Source: CAWICD01 sp052267165 (lineage in GTDB: Bacteria > Vulcanimicrobiota > Vulcanimicrobiia > Vulcanimicrobiales > Vulcanimicrobiaceae). Taken from it: a stretch of 64,000 nt of DNA. A model generated the notes under the pieces. The model made no database searches, was not told the DNA's origin, and saw only the letters and a program-made list of their open reading frames with translations. This document shows, piece after piece, positions 50,408 through 59,556 of this stretch (positions within the stretch are counted from its first letter, which is position 1; each line of letters opens with the position of its first letter). The stretch is from contig JBKQHO010000039.1 in assembly GCA_052267165.1 (NCBI GenBank), positions 186,001 to 250,000 of the forward strand, in the 5' to 3' direction. A program made the position numbers and the translations under genes.

Positions 50408-50440
50408 ATGAGCCTCGCAACGTGGCCATGTCAAAGCTAA
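50408..50440 (+). CDS. 10-residue leader peptide overlapping the fur start
   Basis: ATG AGC CTC GCA ACG TGG CCA TGT CAA AGC TAA (MSLATWPCQS) has the best Shine-Dalgarno around, GAGGAGGTC, ending 3-4 bases before the ATG. The Fur start (GTG 50422 or ATG 50428) lies inside it in another frame and has no SD of its own, so translation of the regulator may be coupled to this short frame, as with E. coli fur and uof. Confidence 0.45.
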   Translation: MSLATWPCQS

Positions 50441-50877
50441 AGGTCAGCTCGAACTCGGCGCCGGCATCGCGCGACACACGCCAGAAGCGTGCGATCCGCG
50501 ACGCGTTCGCGGCCGAAGGGCGTCCGCTCAGCGCGAACGAGGCCCTTGAAGCTGCGCAAGCTCGCAGCGACGGAGTCGGGATCGCCACCGTCTATCGCTC
50601 GATCCGCTCGCTCCTGGCCGACGGCTGGCTCGCTCCGGTCGACCTGCCCGGCGAGCCGTCCCGTTACGAAATCGCCGGAAAGGCGCATCACCACCATTTC
50701 CGTTGCAGCCAGTGCGGACGCGTCTTCGACCTCGAGGGCTGCGACCAGCCCAAGCGGACGTCGGTGCCGCGCGGATATCGGATCGAAGGCCACGACGTCA
50801 CGGTCCGCGGAACGTGCGCCCAGTGCGCGCGGGCCAAAGCCAAGCCGGCCGCCCGAATCAAGCGCCACCGCGCCTGA
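50422..50877 (+). CDS. Fur-family metal-responsive repressor
   Basis: 151-residue Fur/Zur/PerR-type regulator; ATG 50428 is an alternative start. The winged-helix recognition segment GVGIATVYRSIRSLLADGWL is at about residues 52-71, the His-rich metal site is A-H-H-H-H-F-R-C-S-Q-C-G (about 88-99), and C-A-Q-C near 140 completes a structural zinc site. Located upstream of a TPR protein and a paired ABC exporter. Whether it senses Fe, Zn or Mn cannot be told from sequence. Confidence 0.88.
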   Translation: MAMSKLKVSSNSAPASRDTRQKRAIRDAFAAEGRPLSANEALEAAQARSDGVGIATVYRSIRSLLADGWLAPVDLPGEPSRYEIAGKAHHHHFRCSQCGRVFDLEGCDQPKRTSVPRGYRIEGHDVTVRGTCAQCARAKAKPAARIKRHRA

Positions 50878-50936
50878 GGCCACACCGCGCCCTTCGGTTT
50901 CGCGGCTCGCAGCCGTTCGTGACATTCCTCTGCGGC

Positions 50937-52418
50937 ATGGTCGTCGCATGGACGCTCGTCGTCGCGCTAGCGTCACGTGCGCCGGCAGCGCCCGCCCAAT
51001 TCGCCCTCGCGCATCACGCGGTTTCGACGGCGAACCCGCAAGCGCAGGCCGACTTCGATGAAGGTCTGACGCTGCTATACGCCTTCAATCCTGAAGAAGC
51101 CAGGCGGGCCTTCGAGCGCGCGGCAGCGGCGGACCCCGCGCTCGCAATGGCTTGGTGGGGCATCGCCATGAGCCACGGCGGGAACATCAATCTCGGTTAC
51201 GTCACCGGCGAAGCAACGGACGGCCGCGCCGCGGCAGCCAAGGCGGTCGCGCTGGAATCCGGCGCGACGCCGCTCGAGCGCGCGCTGATCGCGGCGGTCG
51301 TCAAGCGGTTTGCGCCCACCGGCAAGGACGCGGGCGCGCGCGCCGTGCGCGACTATCGCGACGCGATGGAAGCCGCGGCCGACGCCTTCCCCACCGACGA
51401 CGACGTGCAAGCCCTGGCTGCCGAGAGCGGCATGGACGTCCAGCTTTGGGATTACTGGACGCCCGATGGGCGGCCCAAGCCGGGTACGCAAACGATCGTG
51501 GCTCGCCTGCAACGCGTGCTCGTGCGCGATCCGGGCCACATCGGCGCGATGCACTTCTTGCTCCACGCCGTCGAGGAGTCGCCGCGTCCGGAGGACGCGC
51601 TGCCCGCGGCGCGCAGACTCGCGGCTTTGCGCTTCGAGCCCGCCGCCGAGCACCTCACCCACATGCCCTCGCACATCTTCATGCGCACCGGACTCTACCA
51701 CGAGGCGGGCGCGGCCAACCAACTTGCCGAGGCCGACTACGCGACCTATCTGAGCGGCGAACACGCCGGCCACGAAGACTACTTCTTGCACGACTGTCTG
51801 TTCGGCGTCGACGCCTTCGGAATGTCCGGCGAGCGCCCGCGTGCCGCCACGCTGGCCGACGCTTGCCGAGCGCACGACGACGCCTATCCGCTCCCCGCGA
51901 TCGTGGCGATGCGCTTCGGACGCTGGGACGACCTCGCTGTGCTGCCGTCGCTTAGCGACTTTGCCCAAGGCATGCTGGCCGTCGCCCGAGGTCGCCTCAC
52001 CGATGCGGCGGCCGCGCTCGCGCGCATGCGCGAGAAGAACGCAGGCGACCCGCACGTCGACGCCGAGCTGCTGCAAGGGCGGCTCGCCGAAGCACAGGGA
52101 AACGACGCCGTCGCGCTCGCAGCGTACGCCAAAGCCGTCGCGCTGCAGGACGCCGACGGCTATTCCGAACCGCCTTCCTTCTGGTATCCGGTGCGGGAGA
52201 CGCTCGGCGGCGCCTACTATCGCGCGGGCCGCTACGCCGAGGCCGAGCGAGCGTTTCGCGACGACCTCTCGCGAGATCCCGAGAATCCCCGCTCGCTCTT
52301 CGGACTGGCGCGCACGCTCGAACGCGCGGGCCGAAGCGACGAGCCCGCCGCGCTGCAAGCCCGCTTCGAGCGCGCCTGGCAGAACGCCGACGTCAGGCTG
52401 GACATGCAGAGCCTCTAG
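50937..52418 (+). CDS. secreted or membrane-anchored TPR-repeat protein
   Basis: 493-residue protein with an N-terminal signal-type segment (VVAWTLVVALASRAPAAPA). TPR helices occur at both ends: FDEGLTLLYAFNPEEARRAF, ALAMAWWGIAMSHGGNIN, and ALAAYAKAVAL, YRAGRYAEAERAFRDDLSRDP, LFGLARTLERAGR. A His-rich middle block (HFLLHAVEESP, HLTHMPSHIFMRTGLYHEA, HDCLFGVDAF) is characteristic of a family seen near metal-related genes. GTG 50919 is an alternative start. The function is unknown; metal binding by the His-rich block is speculative. Confidence 0.82.
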   Translation: MVVAWTLVVALASRAPAAPAQFALAHHAVSTANPQAQADFDEGLTLLYAFNPEEARRAFERAAAADPALAMAWWGIAMSHGGNINLGYVTGEATDGRAAAAKAVALESGATPLERALIAAVVKRFAPTGKDAGARAVRDYRDAMEAAADAFPTDDDVQALAAESGMDVQLWDYWTPDGRPKPGTQTIVARLQRVLVRDPGHIGAMHFLLHAVEESPRPEDALPAARRLAALRFEPAAEHLTHMPSHIFMRTGLYHEAGAANQLAEADYATYLSGEHAGHEDYFLHDCLFGVDAFGMSGERPRAATLADACRAHDDAYPLPAIVAMRFGRWDDLAVLPSLSDFAQGMLAVARGRLTDAAAALARMREKNAGDPHVDAELLQGRLAEAQGNDAVALAAYAKAVALQDADGYSEPPSFWYPVRETLGGAYYRAGRYAEAERAFRDDLSRDPENPRSLFGLARTLERAGRSDEPAALQARFERAWQNADVRLDMQSL

Positions 52419-52442
52419 CGGCAAGCGCAACGCGTCGCGCGC

Positions 52443-54134
52443 TCAGGCGCTGCTGATCATCCAGCTCCCGGCCCGTTCGTAGGCCTCCCACATGGCGGCA
52501 TACGCCGGACAACTCGCCAGCAGCGCTTCGTGCGAGCCGGTCGCGGCAACCCCGCCGTCGGCGACGACCACGATCGCAGCGACGTTGCGGACCGTCGAAA
52601 GACGGTGTGTCACGAGCACGACTGCCTTGCGCGCGGAAAGACTCTTGATCGCGCCCAGCACCGCGCTCTCGGTCTTCGGGTCGACGCTCGCGGTCGACTC
52701 GTCGAGCACCACGATCGGCGCGGCGGAGAGCAGCGCGCGCGCGATCGCGATGCGCTGGCGCTGACCGAGCGAGAGGTCTCCGCCGCCCGCGGCGAGCCGC
52801 GTGTCGTAGCCGCGCGGCAGGCGCTCCACGAAGTCGTCGCAGTTGGCGCCGGTGGCCGCCCAGCGAATCTCCGAATCGGTCGCGCCGGGGCGCCCCGCGC
52901 GGATGTTGTTCAGTACCGTATCTTCAAAGAGATAGGTGTCCTGGAAGACGAGAGCGACGTCGCCGCTGGTCGCGACGCTCCCGCGCGTCGGCTCCCAGAG
53001 CCCGGCGATCACGCCGGCCAGCGCCGTCTTTCCAGCACCCGAGCTGCCGACGATCGCCGTCACGCCACGGGCCGGGATCGTGCACGAGACGTCCCTGAGC
53101 ACCTCGGTCGAGTCGAAGGCGAACCAGACGTGCTCGAGCCTCACGCCCACGCCTGGCGGAGGCGTCGCCGCCCGGACGGACGCGCGCGCCGGCAAGGCGA
53201 GCACTTCCTCCAGCTGGCCCAAATCGGCCGAGACGTTGCGCAAGCGCAAGTACGCGTCCAGCGCCTCGAAGAGCACTTGATAGAAGCGCAGCGTCACGAC
53301 GATCGCGAGGACGTAGCGCATCGTCGTCAAGAAATGGTGCAGCACGAGGCGTCCGCCCGTCGGCAGCACGACGGCGAACCCGAACTCCACCCAGAAGAGC
53401 GCCAAGATGGCGAGCGCGGTCGGCGCGAGGACCACTTGGAACGTGCGCCGTTGGAGCGCGGCGATCGCCAGGCTCAAACGCCGGGCGCGTTCGCCGGTGC
53501 ATCCGAACGCGCGCAAGACCGCCAGCGCGTCGATGTACTCGAGGATGCGCGCGGTGCCCTCGGCCCAGGCTTGCGAGAGGCGCGGACCAGCGATCGACGC
53601 CGATTTACGCGAGAGCCAAAAGACGGGCACGATACACGGGAACAGGATGAAGGAAAGGATCGCCAGCGGCCACTCGATCGCGAAAAGCAACAGCAGCGCG
53701 CAGAGCGCGGCGAACACGCCGCCCGTCGAGGCTTCGAGCGCGCTCGCGGCCACTTCGGATGCGTCGTCGAGCGTCTGGGTGAGCAGTGCCACCGCTCGGC
53801 CCGGGTCGATGCGCGCGATGTCGCGCATCGGCGCCGCGCGCAAGCGCGCGACCGATTCGATGCGCACCGCTTCGCCTCGCGCGGCGAGCGCGCCGCGTAC
53901 GAGCCTTCCGGCGGCCGTGCCGGCCACGATCTCGAGCGCGAGCGAAACCACCAACAGCGTTGCCAAGCCCGCCAGCGCGCTGCCCTCGACGCGGCCCCCG
54001 AACGCGGCCGCGAGGGCCAGCACGACGACGATCAGCGGCACGGTGCCGGCGACCGATTCCAGGCATGCGAGCACCAGCCCCCAGCGCAGCGAGCGGTCGC
54101 GCAGTTCCACCAGCAGCTTGAGCCCGCTCATCAT
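52443..54134 (-). CDS. ABC exporter, fused permease/ATPase (second half of pair)
   Basis: 563-residue type IV ABC transporter. A six-helix membrane domain (1-300) precedes the ATPase with Walker A GSSGAGKTAL, signature LSLGQRQRIAIARALL, Walker B PIVVLDESTA and H-loop VTHRLST. The ATG overlaps the partner stop, so the two form a heterodimer comparable to CydDC or mycobacterial IrtAB. Near two Fur regulators and a TonB receptor, a siderophore- or metal-linked substrate is plausible. Confidence 0.88.
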   Translation of the reverse strand: MMSGLKLLVELRDRSLRWGLVLACLESVAGTVPLIVVVLALAAAFGGRVEGSALAGLATLLVVSLALEIVAGTAAGRLVRGALAARGEAVRIESVARLRAAPMRDIARIDPGRAVALLTQTLDDASEVAASALEASTGGVFAALCALLLLFAIEWPLAILSFILFPCIVPVFWLSRKSASIAGPRLSQAWAEGTARILEYIDALAVLRAFGCTGERARRLSLAIAALQRRTFQVVLAPTALAILALFWVEFGFAVVLPTGGRLVLHHFLTTMRYVLAIVVTLRFYQVLFEALDAYLRLRNVSADLGQLEEVLALPARASVRAATPPPGVGVRLEHVWFAFDSTEVLRDVSCTIPARGVTAIVGSSGAGKTALAGVIAGLWEPTRGSVATSGDVALVFQDTYLFEDTVLNNIRAGRPGATDSEIRWAATGANCDDFVERLPRGYDTRLAAGGGDLSLGQRQRIAIARALLSAAPIVVLDESTASVDPKTESAVLGAIKSLSARKAVVLVTHRLSTVRNVAAIVVVADGGVAATGSHEALLASCPAYAAMWEAYERAGSWMISSA

Positions 54135-55912
54135 CCGACGTTCTCCGCGAGCGACCACGCCTGGGGATGCGTGTAGTCGAACCACATCCGCGCATACTCG
54201 GGGCAGTCGCGCAGCAGCTGCTCGTGCGTGCCCTCCGCCACGACGCAGCCGTCCTCCGAGAAAACGACGATCTTGTCGGCGGCGACGACCGTCGAGAGCC
54301 GGTGGGCCACAACCAGCACCGTCTTCCCGCTGAAGAGCGGGGCGAGCGCCTCTTGCACGAGCAGCTCGTTTTGCGGATCCATCGAGGCGGTCGGCTCGTC
54401 GAGGATCACGATCGGCGCATCCTTGAGCAGGGCGCGCGCGATTTGGATGCGTTGCCGTTCGCCGCGCGAGAGGCTCAGGCCGCGCTCGCCGACGAGGGTC
54501 GCGTAGCCGTCGGGCAAGGCGACGATGAACTCGTGGGCTCGCGCCGCGCGCGCCGGGGCGATGACCTGCTCGTCGCTTGCTTCGGGCAGCCCTAACCGAA
54601 TGTTGGCCGCAACCGAGTCGTCGAGCAGCGAGACGTCCTGAAAGACGAACGAGAGGCGCCGCATGAGCGCGTCGAGCGGCACCGAGCGCACGTCGGCGCC
54701 GCCCACTTCCACTCGCCCCGCGTCGACGTCCCAGAAGCGAGCCGCCAGCCGCGTCACCGTCGTCTTGCCGCAGCCCGAAGGCCCCACCAGCGCGGTCACT
54801 TTGCCACGCTCGGCTCGAAACGTGACGTCGCTCAGCACTGCCCGGCCGGCCCGCGGTCCACCGTAGCCGAAGCTGACGCCGTAGAACGCGAGCTCACCCG
54901 AAGCGCTCGGCTCGGCCGTTCCTTCGGGCATGCCGGGGCGCTCGAGAAAGTCGGCGATGCGGTCGACGCCGGCGAACGCCGTGCGCACGAATTCGGCGCC
55001 TCGCAACAGCCGCACCAGCGATTCGACCGTGCGCAGCCCGAGCACCGCGAACAGAACGAGCACGGGTAAGCGGAGCGAGCCGCTTCCGTAGAAAGCCGCG
55101 CCGGCGAGCACGGTCGCGCCGGTCACGCCGAGCGCAAGCGCGCGCCGCAAGGCCTGCGCCGTCGCCCTGCGCTCCGATTGCAGTCGCGTCGCGCGCCGGT
55201 ATTCCGCGGCGACCGACTCGACCGAAAATCCGGAGGGTAGCTGCGGCGGAAGCGACTTCTCGAGCGACAGCGTGCGCATCGCCTCGAGCACTCCCGCGGC
55301 CAGCTCGTCGGCAGCGCGGCGCACGGCTCGATCGTTCTTGTCCGTGCTGACGACCGGACGCGCGAACAGCGATGCGACCAGCGCCGCCCCCACGGCGATC
55401 AGCGCCAAGCGCCAATCGAACGCAAACAACACGAGCGCCGCCACGACGAGCGCCGCGAGCGCACCGGCCGTCTCGGGGAGACGCTCGCGCAGCAACAGCT
55501 CGACGGCCCCGACGTCGTCGATGACGAGCGTCTTGAAAACGCTCGAATCGCGCTCGACGACCTCTCCAAGCGGCAACGTCGCGATCTTCGCGGCCAGCTT
55601 CGTGCGCAGCCCGTTGGCGGTCGAGACGGCGCCGATCGCCGCGTTGACGCGGCCGAACGCGAGCAGCGCGAGCCGGACCTCGACCGACGCGATCGCGGCA
55701 AAGGTCGGCTGGACCACGTTCCCCGCCATTCCGGGCGTGAGCAGAAACAGCGCGAGATCGTAGACGACCAGCGCCGGCACGAGCGAAACGACCGCGCTTA
55801 CCGCGCAGAGCGCGATCCCCAAGCGCATCAGGAGCCCGAGTTGTCCGCGCGGCGTCCAGCTCGCCAGCAGTGCGATTCGCGCGCGAACGCTGCGCTGCCG
55901 GGAGCCGCTCAT
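54131..55912 (-). CDS. ABC exporter, fused permease/ATPase (first half of pair)
   Basis: 593-residue partner of the 52443 gene, with a hydrophobic domain (first helix LMRLGIALCAVSAVVSLVPALVV) and an ATPase containing GPSGCGKTTVT, LSRGERQRIQIARALL, PIVILDEPTASMD and VAHRLSTV. Both partners have consensus nucleotide-binding motifs, so both sites may hydrolyse ATP. Start MSGSRQRSVRAR. The ATGA overlap ensures equal expression with the partner. Confidence 0.9.
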   Translation of the reverse strand: MSGSRQRSVRARIALLASWTPRGQLGLLMRLGIALCAVSAVVSLVPALVVYDLALFLLTPGMAGNVVQPTFAAIASVEVRLALLAFGRVNAAIGAVSTANGLRTKLAAKIATLPLGEVVERDSSVFKTLVIDDVGAVELLLRERLPETAGALAALVVAALVLFAFDWRLALIAVGAALVASLFARPVVSTDKNDRAVRRAADELAAGVLEAMRTLSLEKSLPPQLPSGFSVESVAAEYRRATRLQSERRATAQALRRALALGVTGATVLAGAAFYGSGSLRLPVLVLFAVLGLRTVESLVRLLRGAEFVRTAFAGVDRIADFLERPGMPEGTAEPSASGELAFYGVSFGYGGPRAGRAVLSDVTFRAERGKVTALVGPSGCGKTTVTRLAARFWDVDAGRVEVGGADVRSVPLDALMRRLSFVFQDVSLLDDSVAANIRLGLPEASDEQVIAPARAARAHEFIVALPDGYATLVGERGLSLSRGERQRIQIARALLKDAPIVILDEPTASMDPQNELLVQEALAPLFSGKTVLVVAHRLSTVVAADKIVVFSEDGCVVAEGTHEQLLRDCPEYARMWFDYTHPQAWSLAENVG

Positions 55913-56192
55913 CGGTCCGCTTCAACCATGCGTCGGCCCCCCTCGAGTCGCATCGGCGCCGCCGAGGCCGGCCGGAGGGGTGAATCGCTCATGCCGGCCG
56001 AGGTACGCTCCCCAAGCTGCTTTTGCCCCCAACGCGTCCCGGCAACGAGCCTACGCTTAGCCGAACTCCGGAAGAGTTCGAGCAGGATTGCCTTGCTCCG
56101 ACCAACGGCAGCGCGCCGGCACCGATCGGCTCTTCGAGCGAAGCAGAGCGTAGCCCGGCTTCGCAGCCCGTTCCCCGAAGAACCGGATACTG
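55913..56192. other. intergenic region between ABC and TonB receptor genes
   Basis: About 280 bases upstream of the ABC pair and downstream of the TonB receptor element. Contains a hairpin GCGAAGC...GCTTCGC near 56137-56163. No gene; promoter of the ABC pair not identifiable. Confidence 0.35.
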
Positions 56193-56246
56193 GTGTGCCG
56201 ACCGGCGCTCGCGTTTTGTGTCACTCCACCTACCGGTCGGCACACT
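56193..56246. repeat. palindromic element abutting the TonB receptor stop, related to the 31051 element
   Basis: Arms GTGTGCCGACCGG (56193-56205) and CCGGTCGGCACAC (56233-56245) are perfectly complementary. Read from 56246 leftwards, the first 41 bases agree with the first 41 of the element at 31051 at 31 positions, including GTGACACAAA. As there, its terminal AGTGT supplies part of the TAG stop of the adjacent gene. It could serve as the terminator. Confidence 0.6.
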
Positions 56247-58554
56247 AGCGGCCGTTGAGGCGGAAACCGACGTCGAGCGAACGGGGCAGCGAGTAGTGAT
56301 TGCCTTGGGCGTTGAGGTACGTGACCCGGTACGTGTCGTTGAAGATGTTGCGCACGCGCACGGTCAGCGTAAGGTTGGGGCCGAGCGCGAAGCCTTTGGC
56401 ACCGTCGAATGTGGTGTGCGGTGGAACCTTGCAGTTGTCGTTGAGCGGCTGGCAATACGACGAGGTCAGACCGCTGCCGTACTCGCCGTCGAACGCCCAC
56501 CAGCCGCCGTGCCGGTCGTTGAGCAGCACGCTTCCGTTGAGGTCCCAATTCTGATCGTGATCGGCGGGTCCCCAGTCGGGTTGCGGCCCCGAGAAGCACG
56601 GTGCCAAGAGTTGCGTCTCGCATTCCTTCACGTCGGCGTAGGTGTGCGTGGCGGAGAACGAGAGACTCACCTGCCGTTGCAGCGGAAGCTGGTAAACCAG
56701 CGACTGCGCCGCGATCCGGCCCAGCTTGTAGTTGATGTCTTGGTGCAGGTTCGTAAAGCCGACTTGCGTGTCGTCGATCAAGTCGGTTGCGTTCTTTTGC
56801 ATGATCCGCAGCCCGAGGTCGCCGCTGCCCAGCGGTAAGTGGCCGCCGAGCTCGTAGACCGAATCTCGCTGCGGCAAGAGGTCGAAGTTTCCGCTCTCGC
56901 CGGGATAGAGCAGCGCGGCGGCGGCGGGTGAGACGTTCTCGAACGAATAGGGCGTGAAGAAGCGGCCGTAGTAGGCGTAGAGGCTGGCTCGCGGCCCGAA
57001 GAGCCGCGTCAGCTTCAGGCGCGGGCTGAACTGCGCCGAACCGGTCAGGAACTGCGTCGAGAACAGTTGGAACGTGTCGTAGCGCAAGCCGTAGTCAAGC
57101 TGGTAGTCGTTGCCCATCTTCCACGTGTCCTGAAGGTAGGCTTCGTAGGTGTGCCCCACGTTGGGCGCCTGATCCGAGATCGTATACGGCGTCGGGCCGT
57201 ACGGGTTGTCAGGCTGAAGCGTGATCGCGTAGTCCTTCGAGACGGTCGTGAGATCGTAGACCGTGCCGGCCCGGATTTCGTGGTGCGGGCTGCGCAACGC
57301 GTAGTCGGCATTGAAGCGGTAATCGGTCGAACCCCGGTTTGCATAGACGGAGTTGGAGCAGTCCTGCGGGTTGGTGGAGCAGTCCGGCGCGGGGGCGTTC
57401 GCAAGCCCGTAAGCGATGTCGTTCGCATAGTCGGGAAAGTCGGCGATCTGCGAGTGCTTGACGCTGGGTCCGAAGGAGAGCGAACCGTGGTCGCCGATCG
57501 CGCGGCGGTATTGGATCTGGCCGTAGTAGTCGTCCTGCGTCTCGTTGTCGTTCTGTGCGGCGGGCGCGCCGCCGGCGATGGACGGCGGAATCTGGTAGGT
57601 CTGCCGAGAGTGGGTGAACGTCAGGTCGACGACGTCGTTCTTGTTCGGCACGCTGTAGCGGAAGAACTGATTCGTGTCGCTGCCGGCGTCGTGGGGAGAG
57701 GACAGGTTGGGCGGATCGAGTGCACGGTCGCTGCGCTCGTTGCGAAGCGCGACGAGCAGCGACCCCGCGCCGACCGGGCTGTGATATGCCAAGGTGGAAT
57801 CGAACCCGGCGTACGAGCCGGCCGTCGTATCCAGCGAGTAGCCGGCCGGCCCCGAGCCGCTGCGGGTCGCGATGTTGACGATCGCGGCGAATTTCTCGCC
57901 GTACTGCGCGGGATACGCGCCCTCGAGCACTTCGGCGAAGGCAACGTCGGCGGTGTCGACCTCGCTGCCGATCACACGGTTGAGCTCTTGCGGAAGTGCG
58001 ACACCGTTGATCACGTAGTTGACGTCGGAGTGATCGCCGTTGATGTGCACGACGCCGTTCGCGCCGCGCGCGGCGCCGGGCACTTGCAGCAGTATCTCCG
58101 AGAAGCTGCCGCCTGCGGGCGACCGCGAAAGCGTCTGGCCGCTGATCATAACGTCCGTTCCCGAGCGACGGGCGACGGGCGCGCGCACGGTAACGCCGGT
58201 GTGGCCGATCTCCTTGAGGTCGAGGATCGAAACCGTCACCGAGCCGCCGGCGCTGCCCAACTCGATGCGAGCCGTCCCGGTGCGGCCGTCGCTTGCGGTC
58301 GCCCTGACATCGTACGAACCAACCGGCAGAGCGCTGAACGAGAAATGCCCCTGCCCGTCGCACTTCGCGTGCAGCGTGACGTTGTTTCCGGAGAGCGAGA
58401 CGTCGGCAGCCGGGACTGGCTTGGCACCGACGACGACGACGCCCGAGAGATAGCTCGCTTGAGCGAACGCCGCCGTCGGAGTGCCGAGGCCGAGTGCCCC
58501 CATGGCCAATGCCATCAGGAGGAACCCGGAAATTGATCTGCACCTCTGAAACAT
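56245..58554 (-). CDS. TonB-dependent outer-membrane receptor with carboxypeptidase-regulatory-like N-terminus
   Basis: 769-residue protein. A signal peptide (about 1-32, FLLMALAMGALGLGTPTAAFA) is followed by a CarboxypepD_reg-like domain (YLSGVVVVGAKPVPAADVSL...GSYDVRATA, 35-110), a plug domain (FSEILLQVPGAARGANGVVHINGDHSDVNYVINGV) and a beta-barrel to the C-terminal LPRSLDVGFRLNG. Paired Cys occur in exposed loops (CSTNPQDC, CETQLLAPC, CQPLNDNC). Uptake of a metal-chelate is likely given the divergent Fur-family gene; substrate unknown. Confidence 0.9.
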   Translation of the reverse strand: MFQRCRSISGFLLMALAMGALGLGTPTAAFAQASYLSGVVVVGAKPVPAADVSLSGNNVTLHAKCDGQGHFSFSALPVGSYDVRATASDGRTGTARIELGSAGGSVTVSILDLKEIGHTGVTVRAPVARRSGTDVMISGQTLSRSPAGGSFSEILLQVPGAARGANGVVHINGDHSDVNYVINGVALPQELNRVIGSEVDTADVAFAEVLEGAYPAQYGEKFAAIVNIATRSGSGPAGYSLDTTAGSYAGFDSTLAYHSPVGAGSLLVALRNERSDRALDPPNLSSPHDAGSDTNQFFRYSVPNKNDVVDLTFTHSRQTYQIPPSIAGGAPAAQNDNETQDDYYGQIQYRRAIGDHGSLSFGPSVKHSQIADFPDYANDIAYGLANAPAPDCSTNPQDCSNSVYANRGSTDYRFNADYALRSPHHEIRAGTVYDLTTVSKDYAITLQPDNPYGPTPYTISDQAPNVGHTYEAYLQDTWKMGNDYQLDYGLRYDTFQLFSTQFLTGSAQFSPRLKLTRLFGPRASLYAYYGRFFTPYSFENVSPAAAALLYPGESGNFDLLPQRDSVYELGGHLPLGSGDLGLRIMQKNATDLIDDTQVGFTNLHQDINYKLGRIAAQSLVYQLPLQRQVSLSFSATHTYADVKECETQLLAPCFSGPQPDWGPADHDQNWDLNGSVLLNDRHGGWWAFDGEYGSGLTSSYCQPLNDNCKVPPHTTFDGAKGFALGPNLTLTVRVRNIFNDTYRVTYLNAQGNHYSLPRSLDVGFRLNGR

Positions 58555-58613
58555 CGAGCACTTTCCGGCCGGACGGGCAGGTCTCGGACCATCTGATTTG
58601 CAATTCACTAGCA

Positions 58614-58642
58614 AGTATGAGAACCAAAGCCGGACAAGTCAA
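58614..58642 (-). promoter_or_regulatory. promoter of the TonB receptor gene
   Basis: On the minus strand TTGACT (58637-58642), a 17-base spacer and CATACT (58614-58619), about 60 bases before the ATG. Surrounding AT-rich repeats (GCAAGTA, TGCTTGTACTTTGC) could bind the divergent Fur-family regulator. Confidence 0.65.
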
Positions 58643-58821
58643 GGGCTATTGCGGGAATATGCTTGTACTTTGCATTTTTCCGCGACCGGCTGGGCGGGCA
58701 TCGCTTGCCAAGTCCGGCCAAGGCCGCCCGGCAGCCTGAAAGCCCGCCACGGGACGCCTAGCCACGCGGTATTGCACGCCCGACGGGCGGAGCGGGCCTC
58801 CGATGAGGGAAAACACTGAAC

Positions 58822-59205
58822 GTGCGGAGCCTTTACGCAACCTCGACCCGCCGAGCCATCATCGAGCTCCTCAAGAGCGAGCGCCGCTACCTGACCGCCA
58901 GCTCGATCTTCCGGCTGTTGAAGGGCGAGAATCCGAAGCTTGCGCTTTCGACCGTTTACCGCACCCTCGAATTTCTCGCGGACCAGGGGAGCGTTTCGAG
59001 CCGCACCGAGCCGTCGGGCGAGGCCAGCTACGTGTACTGCACCGAAGAGCATCATCATCACGCCATCTGCAAAATCTGCGGCCACGTCGATGAGGTCGAC
59101 TGCGGCGCGATGGACGATTTCAAGAACGCATTGCTCAAGCAGCAGTCGTTCGTTCTCGACGATCATTCCATCGAGTTTTACGGACGCTGCGCGCGTTGCA
59201 GCTAA
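58822..59205 (+). CDS. Fur-family regulator (Fur/Zur/PerR type)
   Basis: 127-residue regulator starting at GTG. The recognition helix is LALSTVYRTLEFLADQGSV (about 45-63), the metal site EEHHHHAICKICGHVDEVDC (about 77-96) and C-A-R-C at the C-terminus. It is shorter at the N-terminus than typical Fur. Divergent from the TonB receptor gene, which it probably controls. Downstream is HiPIP in convergent orientation. Confidence 0.88.
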   Translation: MRSLYATSTRRAIIELLKSERRYLTASSIFRLLKGENPKLALSTVYRTLEFLADQGSVSSRTEPSGEASYVYCTEEHHHHAICKICGHVDEVDCGAMDDFKNALLKQQSFVLDDHSIEFYGRCARCS

Positions 59206-59266
59206 AGCACGAGCTGCTCGAAGGCGTGGGACTGCGCCCTGCTGCTAAGACGCGCGGTTCGCGTGA

Positions 59267-59290
59267 ACGGGCCCCCCGAGGGCGGCCCGT
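59267..59290. terminator. possible terminator between fur-like and HiPIP genes
   Basis: ACGGGCC (59267-59273) and GGCCCGT (59284-59290) form a 7-bp stem with a 10-base loop between convergent genes. No T-tract on the plus strand; CAACAAAAAG follows. Confidence 0.4.
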
Positions 59291-59316
59291 CGTCAACAAA
59301 AAGACGCTGCGAGAAT

Positions 59317-59556
59317 CTACTTCGGCTTCGGCGCGAAGTTGACGCACCAGCCGTGGGGGCTGATCGAACCCGGGACGATCTGGCACGAACCGTTCGAGGC
59401 GGCGTCCTTTCCGGGTTTGAAGAGGAGGCAACCCGAGCACTGCTGTCCGTTTTTGCCGGGATGCGTCTGATACTTGAACTGCGTTCGCGGATCGGCTGCC
59501 GGGGCCGCGGATAGCGAAGCCGCCACGGCGAGGGCGCCGAGCGGGATCGCAGCCAA
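59317..59556 (-). CDS. high-potential iron-sulfur protein (HiPIP)
   Basis: 79 residues from a TTG. The [4Fe-4S] ligands are C-S-G-C-L-L-F, G-S-C-Q-I-V-P-G and H-G-W-C-V-N-F, the HiPIP pattern. The hydrophobic region AAIPLGALAVAASLSAAPAADP is an export signal. In-frame codons upstream of the TTG spell P-R-G-K-A-L-K-Q, a good signal n-region, but no ATG/GTG precedes them, so the annotated start is probably too short or the true start is unusual. HiPIPs carry electrons in the periplasm. Confidence 0.82.
   Translation of the reverse strand: MAAIPLGALAVAASLSAAPAADPRTQFKYQTHPGKNGQQCSGCLLFKPGKDAASNGSCQIVPGSISPHGWCVNFAPKPK

Noticed and set aside
52530..54176. 548-codon plus-strand frame opposite the ABC transporter
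   Set aside because: Antisense shadow; the minus strand has all ABC motifs.
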